Source of the DNA: JBEKDJ01 sp050014415
GTDB taxonomy: Bacteria; Desulfobacterota; BSN033; UBA1163
Direction: 5' to 3'
Length of the DNA stretch: 13,579 nucleotides
Assembly (NCBI GenBank): GCA_050014415.1
Contig: JBEKDJ010000154.1
Span: 1-13,579 of the forward strand
Both the position numbers and the translations under genes were made by a program. Position 1 is the stretch's first letter. Every line of letters begins with the position of its first letter. Positions 1-6,821 of this stretch are shown here, one piece after another. Below the pieces are notes generated by a model, which worked only from the letters and a program-made list of their open reading frames with translations, was not told the DNA's origin and did not search any database.

Positions 1-285
1 CTGGTAGTCCGGTATGGGAAGCAGAGGATGGGAGATCTCTACATCGGGCTCTCCTTTTTAGCAGGACTCTCCTTCATCAAGGTGATGTCGATTCTTGGTG
101 GAGTCCCCCTCTGGCTCTCTCTACTTTCAGGGATTCCCCTTATTCTCATCCTCTGGAATCTCACCCACGTGTGGCGAGGAGATTACCGGGATGCCAAGAA
201 ACTCGAACTCCTCTGCCGGGTTACACTTTTAGTCAACCTTTCATTTGCAATGATCTTAACGATTCAACAGACCCTTTTCTTATGA
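1..285 (+). CDS. UbiA-family prenyltransferase, C-terminal fragment (5' end outside window)
   Basis: The reading frame is open from the first base and ends at TGA 283-285, so only the last 94 codons are seen. The fragment begins LVVRYGKQRMGDLY and continues through about three hydrophobic segments separated by a short polar loop (WRGDYRDAKKLE). In UbiA/MenA-type enzymes a segment of the form 'T-L-x-V-R-x-G-x-x-R' precedes the last transmembrane helices, and this fragment fits that place. Those enzymes move a polyprenyl chain onto an aromatic acceptor in the inner membrane during quinone or heme synthesis. Neither aspartate-rich catalytic motif is inside the window, so the family call rests on the tail alone and the substrate cannot be judged. 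Another polytopic membrane protein with a similar tail is possible. The next gene starts 108 bp downstream. Confidence 0.55.
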   Translation: MVVRYGKQRMGDLYIGLSFLAGLSFIKVMSILGGVPLWLSLLSGIPLILILWNLTHVWRGDYRDAKKLELLCRVTLLVNLSFAMILTIQQTLFL

Positions 286-290
286 AGTAA

Positions 291-366
291 GGTTGAGGTT
301 AAGGTTTAAGTTTGAAGAAAATCTCAACCAAATCTCGAGTATTAGAAAAGAATTCTAAGACCAAAA
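291..366. repeat. Degenerate GGTTGA/GGTTAA tract with small inverted repeats
   Basis: Just after the first stop codon the spacer reads as imperfect six- to seven-base units (GGTTGA GGTTAA GGTTTAA GTTTGAA). GGTTGAG at 291-297 is complementary to CTCAACC at 323-329, and TTAGAA 342-347 to TTCTAA 353-358. A similar tract lies at 2906-2951, also in a spacer downstream of a gene. No protein is encoded. It could act as a weak 3' end structure, but no U-run follows either stem. Confidence 0.45.
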
Positions 367-393
367 CACTAAGGAATCCACGAAGGAGTGAGA

Positions 394-1536
394 ATGGAAG
401 AGGTTCAAAAGGCAATCGAGAAGGTAAGGTCTGATCTTCAGGCTGGAAAATCGGCTGAAGAGATCTACCAGTCTCTTCAGGCTATTTGGGGAAAGAATCC
501 AGAAACCGATGAGAGAATAGCCGAGCGACTGGTTAGCATCCCAGATGCGAAGATTGCGGACCTCCTTGGCAGAATGCTAGAAATTTCGAAAGAGAAGAAG
601 GTCCGGAAGATGGTCAAACGGTCCCTTTATCGACTGAAAAGCAGAGGAATCGTAATCGAGGAAACTTCCCCTCACGAGAGAAGATCGATCCTCCATGCCC
701 TGCAAGCAGAGGCCCCGAAAGGGTTCGCGAGCGCTATCGATTTTCTTGGACAGCGCTTGCTATTGTTCGTCATTCCTCGCAATACCCGAAGGTGGACGGT
801 GACTCAGGGGGTGATCAGTGATACTGAGGGATTAATGGATTTCTCTGCGGAAGAGATGACTTCCAAAGAATTTACACGGTTCTTTGAGGAGGTCCAAGAG
901 AAAACCCCGTTCCCTTTGGCTGAATTAGAACCCTCCTATTCCGGATCCCTTCTGATGGAAGCCTATCAAATAACTCTCGAGAAGAAAAGAACGCCACCTC
1001 AGAGCTTTCTCCTTTTGAAAGGCGAGATCGAGCATATAAGAAGGGAGTACGAGAAGCCGTTGATCTATTCCTGCCTTCAAGCCGGTGAGATCGCCGGAAA
1101 CGATTGGATCTTAAGAAGGTCAGGAGATCTTCTGAAGAGCGACCTTTTTTCAAGCTGGAGGATTGAGGAGGATAAGATTCGATCCTATGCGGATGCAGTT
1201 TCGGAAGCAGAAGAGTCCAAGATTGTTCTTAACCAAGCTCAAAAGGAGGCCAGATTCCAAGAGATCTATCTCAAGGCATTGTCAGAACTCTTCTCGGGGG
1301 AGAAGCGGTTTCTCTTCAAGCGGAGGCTAGAGGAGATGGCTTATATCCTCTTCAAATTGGGCAGGCAGGAGGAGGCAAAGATTTCCCTGGCGGTAGCAAT
1401 CGATCTCGAAAAACCGCTTAATCCGATTCAACCCAATCCCTTCCTCTTTCAATTGGTGATCAGGTCGATCCTTGCCCTTTTGGCAGAGGCCCATGAGAAG
1501 AAGACAAAAGAAGTTTCTCTGATTGTAAAGCCTTAA
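394..1536 (+). CDS. Unrecognised all-helical cytoplasmic protein, HEAT-like N-terminal part
   Basis: This 380-residue protein has no signal peptide or membrane segment and is rich in Lys, Glu and Leu, suggesting a soluble, nearly all-alpha fold. Residues about 40-90 resemble paired amphipathic helices of HEAT-type repeats (AERLVSIPDAKIADLLGRML followed by KKVRKMVKRSLYRLKSRG). Residues 95-165 may hold a small beta-containing part (RLLLFVIPRNTRRWTVTQG). The last 120 residues are helical with a TPR-like stretch around 305-335 (RLEEMAYILFKLGRQEEAK). I do not recognise a catalytic motif and assign no function. A GTG at 388 is in frame, but AAGGAG at 383-388 sits 5 nt before ATG 394 and overlaps the GTG, so ATG 394 is the better start. 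It is followed after 104 bp by the AsmA-like gene on the same strand, which may or may not be cotranscribed. Confidence 0.85.
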   Translation: MEEVQKAIEKVRSDLQAGKSAEEIYQSLQAIWGKNPETDERIAERLVSIPDAKIADLLGRMLEISKEKKVRKMVKRSLYRLKSRGIVIEETSPHERRSILHALQAEAPKGFASAIDFLGQRLLLFVIPRNTRRWTVTQGVISDTEGLMDFSAEEMTSKEFTRFFEEVQEKTPFPLAELEPSYSGSLLMEAYQITLEKKRTPPQSFLLLKGEIEHIRREYEKPLIYSCLQAGEIAGNDWILRRSGDLLKSDLFSSWRIEEDKIRSYADAVSEAEESKIVLNQAQKEARFQEIYLKALSELFSGEKRFLFKRRLEEMAYILFKLGRQEEAKISLAVAIDLEKPLNPIQPNPFLFQLVIRSILALLAEAHEKKTKEVSLIVKP

Positions 1537-1609
1537 TTCGGTTTCGGAATCCAGAATATGGAATTCGGAATATTGGAGAAAGATGATGAAATATTCGGAT
1601 TCAATTCCG
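1536..1609. repeat. Degenerate ATTCGG(A/T) spacer repeat
   Basis: The 104-bp gap between two same-strand genes contains several copies of an ATTCGG-type unit: ATTCGG at 1536-1541, TTCGGAAT at 1543-1550, AATTCGGAAT at 1562-1571 and ATTCGGAT at 1593-1600. An inverted copy, AATTCCG, lies at 1603-1609. The first unit overlaps the stop codon. It looks like a low-complexity intergenic repeat rather than a regulatory element. The unit type may recur between genes elsewhere in this genome, which the window cannot show. Confidence 0.4.
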
Positions 1610-1640
1610 CGATTGATTACTCTGAAGCGGAGGTAAACGG

Positions 1641-2765
1641 ATGAAAAAATGGTTTATCGTCATGGGGATCATCGCTCTCATTCTCGTCGGAGGATACCTG
1701 GCCCTCTCATTCTACGCAGTGAAATTTATAAGGGTCCAACTTCAAAACGTGATGGTACCCGGATTAACCGTTGCTGAGATCAAGATCAAACCAACGTGTC
1801 TTTCTGCAAAGGGAATTGAATATGAAGACCCTCAATCAAATCGGAAGATCTTTCAGATCGAGGAGATGAGCATCTACCCTGACATTCGTTCTTCTCTAAA
1901 GGGATCTTTACGAATTCGACAATGGGCTATCCGCCAACCCTCCTTTTTCTTCTCCCGATCTCGGGAAGGGGTCTTTATTGGCCCCTGGGTGGGGAAGGAG
2001 AAAGGGGGAAAAGAAAAAAAGACTCTCCCAGAAGAGAAGAAAGGAAAGCCTATTCATATCCGGATCGATCGGATTCGAATCGAGAAGGGCTCATTCGATC
2101 TTGAGGATAGGAAACCCGGGGAGCCTCCGGCAAACATCCAATTGAGGGATTTGGACCTGGAGATCGCGGATATTCAATTCCCATCTGTCTCCTCCCATTC
2201 TCCGATTCGATTCGAAGGCAAGATGAAAGGGAGAGTGAAAGATGGAAAGATTCATGTGAAGGGATGGATAGACATTAAAACGACGGACATGGCAATATCC
2301 CTTGATGTTCAAGAGATTGATGCTAAGCTCTTCGAACCTTACTACCGCAAGCGGGTTTCAGCAGAGATCGAGTCTGGCTATGTCAATATGGAATCAAAGA
2401 TTGCTGTCGCAAAGCGAATGATAGACGCCCCCGGGCATTTGGAATTGGTAGATCTTCGTATCAAAGAAGGAGGTGGAACGGTTCTTTGGATTCCAGCGGA
2501 CACCCTTATCTCCCTTCTAAGGGATAAGGGAAATCGGATCAAGGTCGAATTCCATGTGAAGGGTAATTTGGATAACCCTCAATTCAACCTTCAGGAAACC
2601 TTCTTTACTCGGATCGCCGTCTCTCTTGCGGAAGCCCTGGGAATTCCCATCAAGGTAGTGGGTGGAGATGTCATCAAGGGCACTGAAAAAGGGGCGGGGG
2701 GATTAATGGAAGGGGTGAAGTCTCTCGAGAAGCTGTTCAAGAGAAAGAAAGAGAACGGAAGATGA
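1641..2765 (+). CDS. Membrane-anchored AsmA/DUF748-like envelope protein
   Basis: The protein is 374 residues. It starts with a single hydrophobic anchor (about residues 5-27) and the rest is predicted to lie in the periplasm. It is mainly beta, with alternating polar and hydrophobic strands. Two patterns recall DUF748/AsmA-like proteins: IHIRIDRIRIEKGSFDLED (138-156), followed by an 'L-R-D-L-D-L' strand (168-173), and the C-terminal IKVEFHVKGNLDNPQFNLQE (300-319) with a helical tail. Family members are thought to span or shape the envelope, some as lipid-transfer bridges. That role is family knowledge, not visible here. A Lys/Glu-rich low-complexity linker sits at about 118-137. At 374 residues it is short for the family, closer to a single-module form. 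The start is well supported: GGAGGT at 1629-1634, 6 nt before ATG. The downstream gene is convergent. Confidence 0.7.
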   Translation: MKKWFIVMGIIALILVGGYLALSFYAVKFIRVQLQNVMVPGLTVAEIKIKPTCLSAKGIEYEDPQSNRKIFQIEEMSIYPDIRSSLKGSLRIRQWAIRQPSFFFSRSREGVFIGPWVGKEKGGKEKKTLPEEKKGKPIHIRIDRIRIEKGSFDLEDRKPGEPPANIQLRDLDLEIADIQFPSVSSHSPIRFEGKMKGRVKDGKIHVKGWIDIKTTDMAISLDVQEIDAKLFEPYYRKRVSAEIESGYVNMESKIAVAKRMIDAPGHLELVDLRIKEGGGTVLWIPADTLISLLRDKGNRIKVEFHVKGNLDNPQFNLQETFFTRIAVSLAEALGIPIKVVGGDVIKGTEKGAGGLMEGVKSLEKLFKRKKENGR

Positions 2766-2905
2766 TTCATCATTGAATTTTCGAGATTTCAGGTAATCGA
2801 GAAGAGTGGACATACCCCAATGTGGGAGACTCCAGAGGAGGGCAATCCGGCGATCCCTTCTTTCCTCAGGGAGGTGCGCGTGGAGTATAGGGCATCGTTT
2901 TAGCA

Positions 2906-2951
2906 AAGGTTGAGGGTGAGGTGGAAGTTGAGAAATTCTAAACCGAAACCT
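2906..2951. repeat. Second degenerate GGTTGA-type tract
   Basis: This tract reads as GGTTGA, GGGTGA, GGTGGAA, GTTGAG followed by AAATTCTAAACCGAAACC. Both its repeat part and its tail (compare AATTCTAAGACCAAAAC at 351-367) resemble the spacer at 291-366, so the two look like diverged copies of one intergenic repeat. No coding capacity was recognised here or in the preceding stretch from 2766, which shows only weak short palindromes such as CCCAATGTGGG. Confidence 0.4.
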
Positions 2952-2992
2952 TCATGGTTCTATTTAGTGTCTGTCCATAAACAGCCTTTTCT

Positions 2993-3062
2993 GTCATGCC
3001 GGACTTGATCCGGCATCCAGAAGGTCTTGAAAGGACTGGATTCCGGCTTTCGCCGGAATGAC
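2993..3062. repeat. Palindromic REP/BIME-like repeat of two hairpins in a larger inverted repeat
   Basis: Two hairpins lie side by side. GCCGGA-cttga-TCCGGC occupies 2998-3014 and ATTCCGGC-tttc-GCCGGAAT occupies 3040-3059. They are nested in a larger imperfect inverted repeat: GTCAT 2993-2997 pairs with ATGAC 3058-3062, and ATCCAG 3015-3020 pairs with CTGGAT 3036-3041. The element lies between convergent genes and ends 4 bp from the stop codon of the TRAP large permease. Translated, it gives the FRRKPES / WMPDQVRHD type of peptide that I associate with dispersed palindromic repeats in many genomes. It probably acts as an mRNA 3' end stabiliser or bidirectional stop, but lacks a T-run. Confidence 0.75.
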
Positions 3063-3066
3063 GGTT

Positions 3067-4314
3067 CTAATTGAAGCTGCAATTTAAATAGGTGATGATT
3101 GCCAGTGCGATTAATAGGACAGCAATAAAGGGAAGGGAGGCCCAATAGAGTGTCAACACGGGTCTCTCGAAGCGGATGCTTGAGATAAATAGATTGATCC
3201 CCAGCGGAGGGATTGAGGCCCCGATCTCCAGGTTGGTCAGGATGATGATACCAAGGTGAATCGGGTGGATCCCGTAGGCATGGGCGATAGGGGTGATAAG
3301 AGGGATGACGACCGTCAGTGCAGAGAATGTACCCATAATACAACCCACAGCCAAGAGAAAGAGATTTAGGACCACCAGAAAAACGTACGGACTGGCAATA
3401 TGGCTTTTGAAAAAACCCAATACTTTCATTGGAATCTCTTCATTGATCAGATAATTGGTGAGGCCAAGTGCTGCGCCTAGGATGATCAGGATCGCACCCA
3501 CCAATACCATACTTTTTCGCATGATCTGAGCCAATTCCCTCCATTTTATGTCACGATAGATAATCACTTCGATGAGGAGGACATAGGCCGCTGTGATTGC
3601 AGCGGCTTCGCTTACGGCAAAATAGCCACTATAGATTCCACCCAAGACGACGATGGGAAGGGGAAGTTCCCAGATCGCTTCCTTCATTGCCTTGACCACT
3701 TCTAACAGATTGAACTTGGTTCGAGGAACCCGAGCAAGAACAGCCTTCTCAATGCTATACAGGGAGAGCAGGACAACCAGAAGGATGCCGGGCAGGATGC
3801 CTGCTAGGAAGAGTTGATCGATCCTCACCTTCGCTATAACGGCGTAAATGATTAAGAGCAGGCTGGGTGGGAAGAGAAGGCCCAATGTCCCAGAGGTGGT
3901 CAGTAACCCAAGGGAGAACTTCTCTGGATAATTCCCCCGTAACAAAGCAGGTAGAAGGATGCCGCCTAGGGCGATGATCGTGAGTCCCGTCGCACCGGTC
4001 AGAGCCGTAAAGACGGCACAGGTAACAAGGGCGATGATCGATAGCCCACCTGGTAACCAACCCAAGATCGCATCGGAAAGCCTGATCAGCCTTTTGGGGG
4101 TTCCGCTCTCCGAAAGGAGATATCCGGCAAAGGTAAAGAGAGGCAAGGCGACGAGGATAGGAGTGGTGGCCATTCGATGCATCTCGATGATCATCGCTGA
4201 GGAATCGATGTGGCCGGAGCATAAGAGATAAAGGGCCAGGCCAGAGATGACGACGAAGACGGGCACTCCGAAGAGTGCCAAAAGGAGGGCGATGAGGATC
4301 AGAAGAATGGTCAT
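3067..4314 (-). CDS. dctM: TRAP transporter large permease (DctM-type)
   Basis: This 415-residue, very hydrophobic protein has about a dozen membrane spans and matches the TRAP large permease, the ion-coupled translocation subunit of the inner membrane. Family landmarks are visible: PLFTFAGYLLSESG near 58-71, WLPGGL at 86-91, GLLFPPS at 145-151, GGIYSGYFAVSEAAA at 225-239 and IGASIPPLGINLF at 364-376. The usual 'F-T-P-T-E-A' around 232 reads FAVSEA here. Length is normal for a separate DctM, not a fused QM protein. Its ATG overlaps the small-permease stop by four bases (ATGA), so translation is probably coupled. It is the last gene of the operon, and a palindromic element begins 4 bp after its stop. 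The substrate cannot be read from this subunit. Confidence 0.93.
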   Translation of the reverse strand: MTILLILIALLLALFGVPVFVVISGLALYLLCSGHIDSSAMIIEMHRMATTPILVALPLFTFAGYLLSESGTPKRLIRLSDAILGWLPGGLSIIALVTCAVFTALTGATGLTIIALGGILLPALLRGNYPEKFSLGLLTTSGTLGLLFPPSLLLIIYAVIAKVRIDQLFLAGILPGILLVVLLSLYSIEKAVLARVPRTKFNLLEVVKAMKEAIWELPLPIVVLGGIYSGYFAVSEAAAITAAYVLLIEVIIYRDIKWRELAQIMRKSMVLVGAILIILGAALGLTNYLINEEIPMKVLGFFKSHIASPYVFLVVLNLFLLAVGCIMGTFSALTVVIPLITPIAHAYGIHPIHLGIIILTNLEIGASIPPLGINLFISSIRFERPVLTLYWASLPFIAVLLIALAIITYLNCSFN

Positions 4315-4826
4315 GTCATCCCTTCTCGGGCACGAGTCTTGTCCACTCTCCCGATCTTCGGAAGACTCTCAAGGCAGCGGAGCCCGTATCTGAAGGTCAT
4401 TATTCCGAAGGTCACAGGAAGGATGATCTCCGGGATCCATGATGGAATCCCTAAAAAGGCCAAACTCCCCATCTGGCTCTCGTTTTTGATGAATTTTATT
4501 GCACCCACAGTCAATAAGCCACAGATGAAAAAAGAAAAGAGATGGGTGATCACTTCAATGAGGGTTTTTGCCAACGAAGGCTTCCATCGCAGAGCCACGT
4601 CGATGGTGATGTGTTTTCCCTCCTTCGTAGCGATTGCCGCACCGATAAAACCTACCCAGAGGACGAGATTTCTGACCAATGGGTCTCCCCACGTCAGACC
4701 AGTGGAAAAGAGGTTTCGGAGGATGATCTGGATAAAGGCGATAAGGATCATAAAGCTTAACAGGATGACGAGAAGGGTTTGCTCCACGTGGTCGATGATT
4801 TCGTCCGTTTGCTCCCATCGATCCAT
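4311..4826 (-). CDS. dctQ: TRAP transporter small permease (DctQ-type)
   Basis: A 171-residue protein with four hydrophobic segments, at about residues 17-38, 50-66, 88-110 and 128-148, as expected of DctQ, the small subunit that packs against DctM. The family pattern 'K-E-G-K-H-I-x-I-D' is present as KEGKHITID (68-76), following a WVGFIGAAIATKE helix. A polar N-terminal tail (MDRWEQTDEIIDHVEQ) precedes the first span. The start codon shares one base with the stop of the binding-protein gene (TAATG), and a strong GAGGAGG lies just upstream inside that gene's end. The gene order P-Q-M within one operon supports the call as much as the sequence does. Confidence 0.9.
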   Translation of the reverse strand: MDRWEQTDEIIDHVEQTLLVILLSFMILIAFIQIILRNLFSTGLTWGDPLVRNLVLWVGFIGAAIATKEGKHITIDVALRWKPSLAKTLIEVITHLFSFFICGLLTVGAIKFIKNESQMGSLAFLGIPSWIPEIILPVTFGIMTFRYGLRCLESLPKIGRVDKTRAREGMT

Positions 4827-5851
4827 TATTTTCCTCCTCTTCGATAACTTTCCAAAAGCGAAGTTACCTCCTCGAAGGTCTTTTTGGAGAAGGATTGGCC
4901 AAAGACATGACCCATTGCCTTATTCGACAGTCTTTTGAACTCCTCGACCTGATCCTTCGTGGGCGTAACAATCTTCACACCTTGCTTCGTCATCACTTTG
5001 GTGGCTTCTCGATTTTCGTTACGAGTCGCGATCTTGAATTGATCCAATGGAGTTTTGAAACTTTCCATGATGATCCCCTGAATAGGCAGTGGGATTTTTA
5101 TGAAGGTCTCTTTGTTCACAACAATTCCACCTGCCAAATAGGCCAAGGGCACATCGGTCATATATTTTATTTTCGTAAACCACTGAAGCGAGATAGCATA
5201 TGTGGGAGGCGCATAGACCACATCTACCATTCTGGTTTGAAGACCCACTAGGACATCCGTTGCAGAAAGCGGGATGGCCGAGACCCCGGCTTCATCAAAG
5301 ATGGCTTTGGACATCGGCGATTCCTCCCAGATCCAGACCTTTGCCTTCTTGAGGTCGGCTACACTGGAGATGGGGAGGGTGGACATCAGGTAGATGAATC
5401 CTCCCTCTGACCAGCCTAAAAGGACATATCCATTCTCTTCAAAGCCCCTTTTGAGGAAAGAACCCATCTTGTTCAAGATAAAGTCGACCTCTTCATAGGT
5501 TTGGAAGAGGAAAGGAATCTGCAAGACATCGATCTCCTTAAATATCGAAGAGAGTCCCCCGCTGGAGAGGGCCGCACCTTGAATCTGGCCGATCTGCATC
5601 TTCCGGAGCATATCCGTCTCATCACCTAAGACTCCGCCAGGATAAATCTTAAACTGGAATTTGTTTTCCGTCTTCTTCATCACATCGGCATTCAGACTAC
5701 CAAATGTCTTCATCAAAGCGCTTCCCTCTGGCGCCAGAGTTGCCAATTTGATGACGAGACTCTTCTCGTCTCCACTGGCTGAGCGTATGAGGAAGAGAAA
5801 TGCCAATAAACCAATTCCCAAGATGTTGAGGACACCGCCTCTCGCCTTCAT
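4826..5851 (-). CDS. TRAP transporter solute-binding protein of the TatT-associated (TPAT) type
   Basis: This 341-residue secreted DctP-family protein has a signal peptide at about 1-27 (hydrophobic core ILGIGLLAFLFLIRSASG). The mature part starts with VIKLATLAPEGS, typical of the family, followed by YPGGVLGDETDML at 70-82 and the helix-sheet core. It should bind the solute in the periplasm and deliver it to the Q/M permease. One oddity is visible. In carboxylate-binding relatives the strand after 'DLKGLK' reads I-R-V, and its Arg holds the ligand carboxylate. Here DLKKAK (166-171) is followed by VWIWEES, placing Trp173 at that position and another Trp at 175. This argues against a simple carboxylate ligand and fits pairing with TatT. 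The SD AGGAG lies 7 nt before ATG and overlaps the tatT stop region, so the two genes are tightly coupled. Confidence 0.9.
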   Translation of the reverse strand: MKARGGVLNILGIGLLAFLFLIRSASGDEKSLVIKLATLAPEGSALMKTFGSLNADVMKKTENKFQFKIYPGGVLGDETDMLRKMQIGQIQGAALSSGGLSSIFKEIDVLQIPFLFQTYEEVDFILNKMGSFLKRGFEENGYVLLGWSEGGFIYLMSTLPISSVADLKKAKVWIWEESPMSKAIFDEAGVSAIPLSATDVLVGLQTRMVDVVYAPPTYAISLQWFTKIKYMTDVPLAYLAGGIVVNKETFIKIPLPIQGIIMESFKTPLDQFKIATRNENREATKVMTKQGVKIVTPTKDQVEEFKRLSNKAMGHVFGQSFSKKTFEEVTSLLESYRRGGK

Positions 5852-5861
5852 ATGGTTTCTC

Positions 5862-6743
5862 CTATTCGAAGTATTCTTCTACACGGCTCATAAGTTCTTT
5901 TGCCTGCTTCTTAGCCACTGTGTTGAGAAGGGTTAAGTCTGGCAAGATATCGGCTGGAGTTTTCAGGACTTTTTGAAGGGTGGAGATAAAAAGGTCTTTA
6001 TCCAATGCCTGTCGGGCATAATAGTTTGCATAGTAGACATAGGCCATCAGAAATTTCCCCTCTCCCAACTCGATGGCTTTCAGAAAATGTTCTTGGGACT
6101 TCCTTAGATCCCCTCCAGCCACTTTAGGCCTGGAGGCGAACCATATTCCCATAAAGAGATGGGGGCTGCCGTAGTTGAATCCCTCGTCGAGTTCCAGGAC
6201 CCTCTGCATCATCAATTCTACTCTCGGTAATTCAGCCAGGGCCTCCATCGAATCTATGTTTAGGCTGATAAAGGACGCCCAGCAGTTGGCTGCCCAAAAG
6301 AGGTAGGGAACGTCTTCCTTTCTGAGAGCCTTCAGACCCTCCTTAAAATCGTCAAACGGCCTTCCCAGAGGATCCTTGAATCCCTTTAACTCCAAAGCCC
6401 TGAGGGCATATTGCCTACTTTTTCCCAGGAGCAGCGTTGCATATTCTTTGTCTTGTTCCTCCACAAAGGCCGATGAAAAAGAAGAATAGCCTTGAGCAGC
6501 AGCGATGAGCAGCTGTTCGTTATCTGGCCAGGCCCCAATCATGCCATCCATCAGCATCAGATAGGCTGGTGTCCCTTCCCGGATCATCTTCAGGTCAGTT
6601 TGTCTGTTCGAAGATCTCAACACTTCTTCGAGTAGCGTCGCCGCAACGCCCACGGTCATTTTCTTGCTGGGAAGACAAGCGGAGATGAGGAACAGGAAAG
6701 ATAGGAAAAGGAAGATCCAGATCCGATTGAAAGACGACTTCAT
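5862..6743 (-). CDS. tatT: TatT-type TRAP-associated TPR lipoprotein
   Basis: The protein is 293 residues from ATG 6743. A signal peptide ends in a lipobox (FLISAC) with the lipidated Cys at residue 23. Residue +2 is Leu, not Asp, so outer-membrane sorting is expected. The rest is alpha-helical with TPR-like pairs, including AAQGYSSFSSAFVEEQDKEY, PYLFWAANCWASFISLN and FMGIWFASRPKVAGGDLRKS. These motifs match TatT, the trimeric helical lipoprotein that partners a TRAP binding protein in TPAT systems first described in Treponema pallidum. It is the first gene of the operon and ends 10 bp before the binding-protein gene, exactly where TatT is expected. Three in-frame ATGs (6752, 6749, 6743) are possible starts. 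An AGGGG touches the first and stands 9 nt from the third, which also gives the most normal signal peptide, so 6743 is preferred. Confidence 0.88.
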   Translation of the reverse strand: MKSSFNRIWIFLFLSFLFLISACLPSKKMTVGVAATLLEEVLRSSNRQTDLKMIREGTPAYLMLMDGMIGAWPDNEQLLIAAAQGYSSFSSAFVEEQDKEYATLLLGKSRQYALRALELKGFKDPLGRPFDDFKEGLKALRKEDVPYLFWAANCWASFISLNIDSMEALAELPRVELMMQRVLELDEGFNYGSPHLFMGIWFASRPKVAGGDLRKSQEHFLKAIELGEGKFLMAYVYYANYYARQALDKDLFISTLQKVLKTPADILPDLTLLNTVAKKQAKELMSRVEEYFE

Positions 6744-6787
6744 CTTCATCATCCCCTGTTTTTTCGTAGAAGCCTACAATGACTTAA

Positions 6788-6816
6788 TTTATATTTCCAA
6801 ATCTGGAGAATGTCAA
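6788..6816 (-). promoter_or_regulatory. Sigma70-like promoter of the tatT-TRAP operon
   Basis: On the minus strand TTGACA (6816-6811) and TATAAA (6793-6788) are separated by 17 bp, close to the consensus. Transcription would begin near 6781, giving a leader of about 28-38 nt before tatT. The structured block at 6827-7009 ends about 10 bp upstream of the -35, so it is not part of this transcript. Confidence 0.7.
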
Positions 6817-6821
6817 CTTCT

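Noticed and set aside
388..393. GTG at 388 as start of the HEAT-like protein
   Set aside because: The AAGGAG ribosome-binding site overlaps this codon and is correctly spaced for ATG 394 instead.
2703..2906. Minus-strand open frame of 67 codons in the convergent gap
   Set aside because: It overlaps the end of the AsmA-like gene, has no ribosome-binding site that I can see and no recognisable motif.
2960..3343. Minus-strand open frame of 127 codons overlapping the dctM end
   Set aside because: Most of it is an alternate frame of dctM, and its tail is the translated palindromic repeat.
3755..4222. Long alternate frame (155 codons) inside dctM
   Set aside because: It lies within a clear transmembrane permease gene and has an Arg/His/Pro-rich composition typical of a shadow frame.
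4339..4938. Plus-strand open frame of 199 codons antisense to dctQ and dctP
   Set aside because: It is antisense to two strongly supported TRAP genes, has a basic, disordered composition and no matching gene context.
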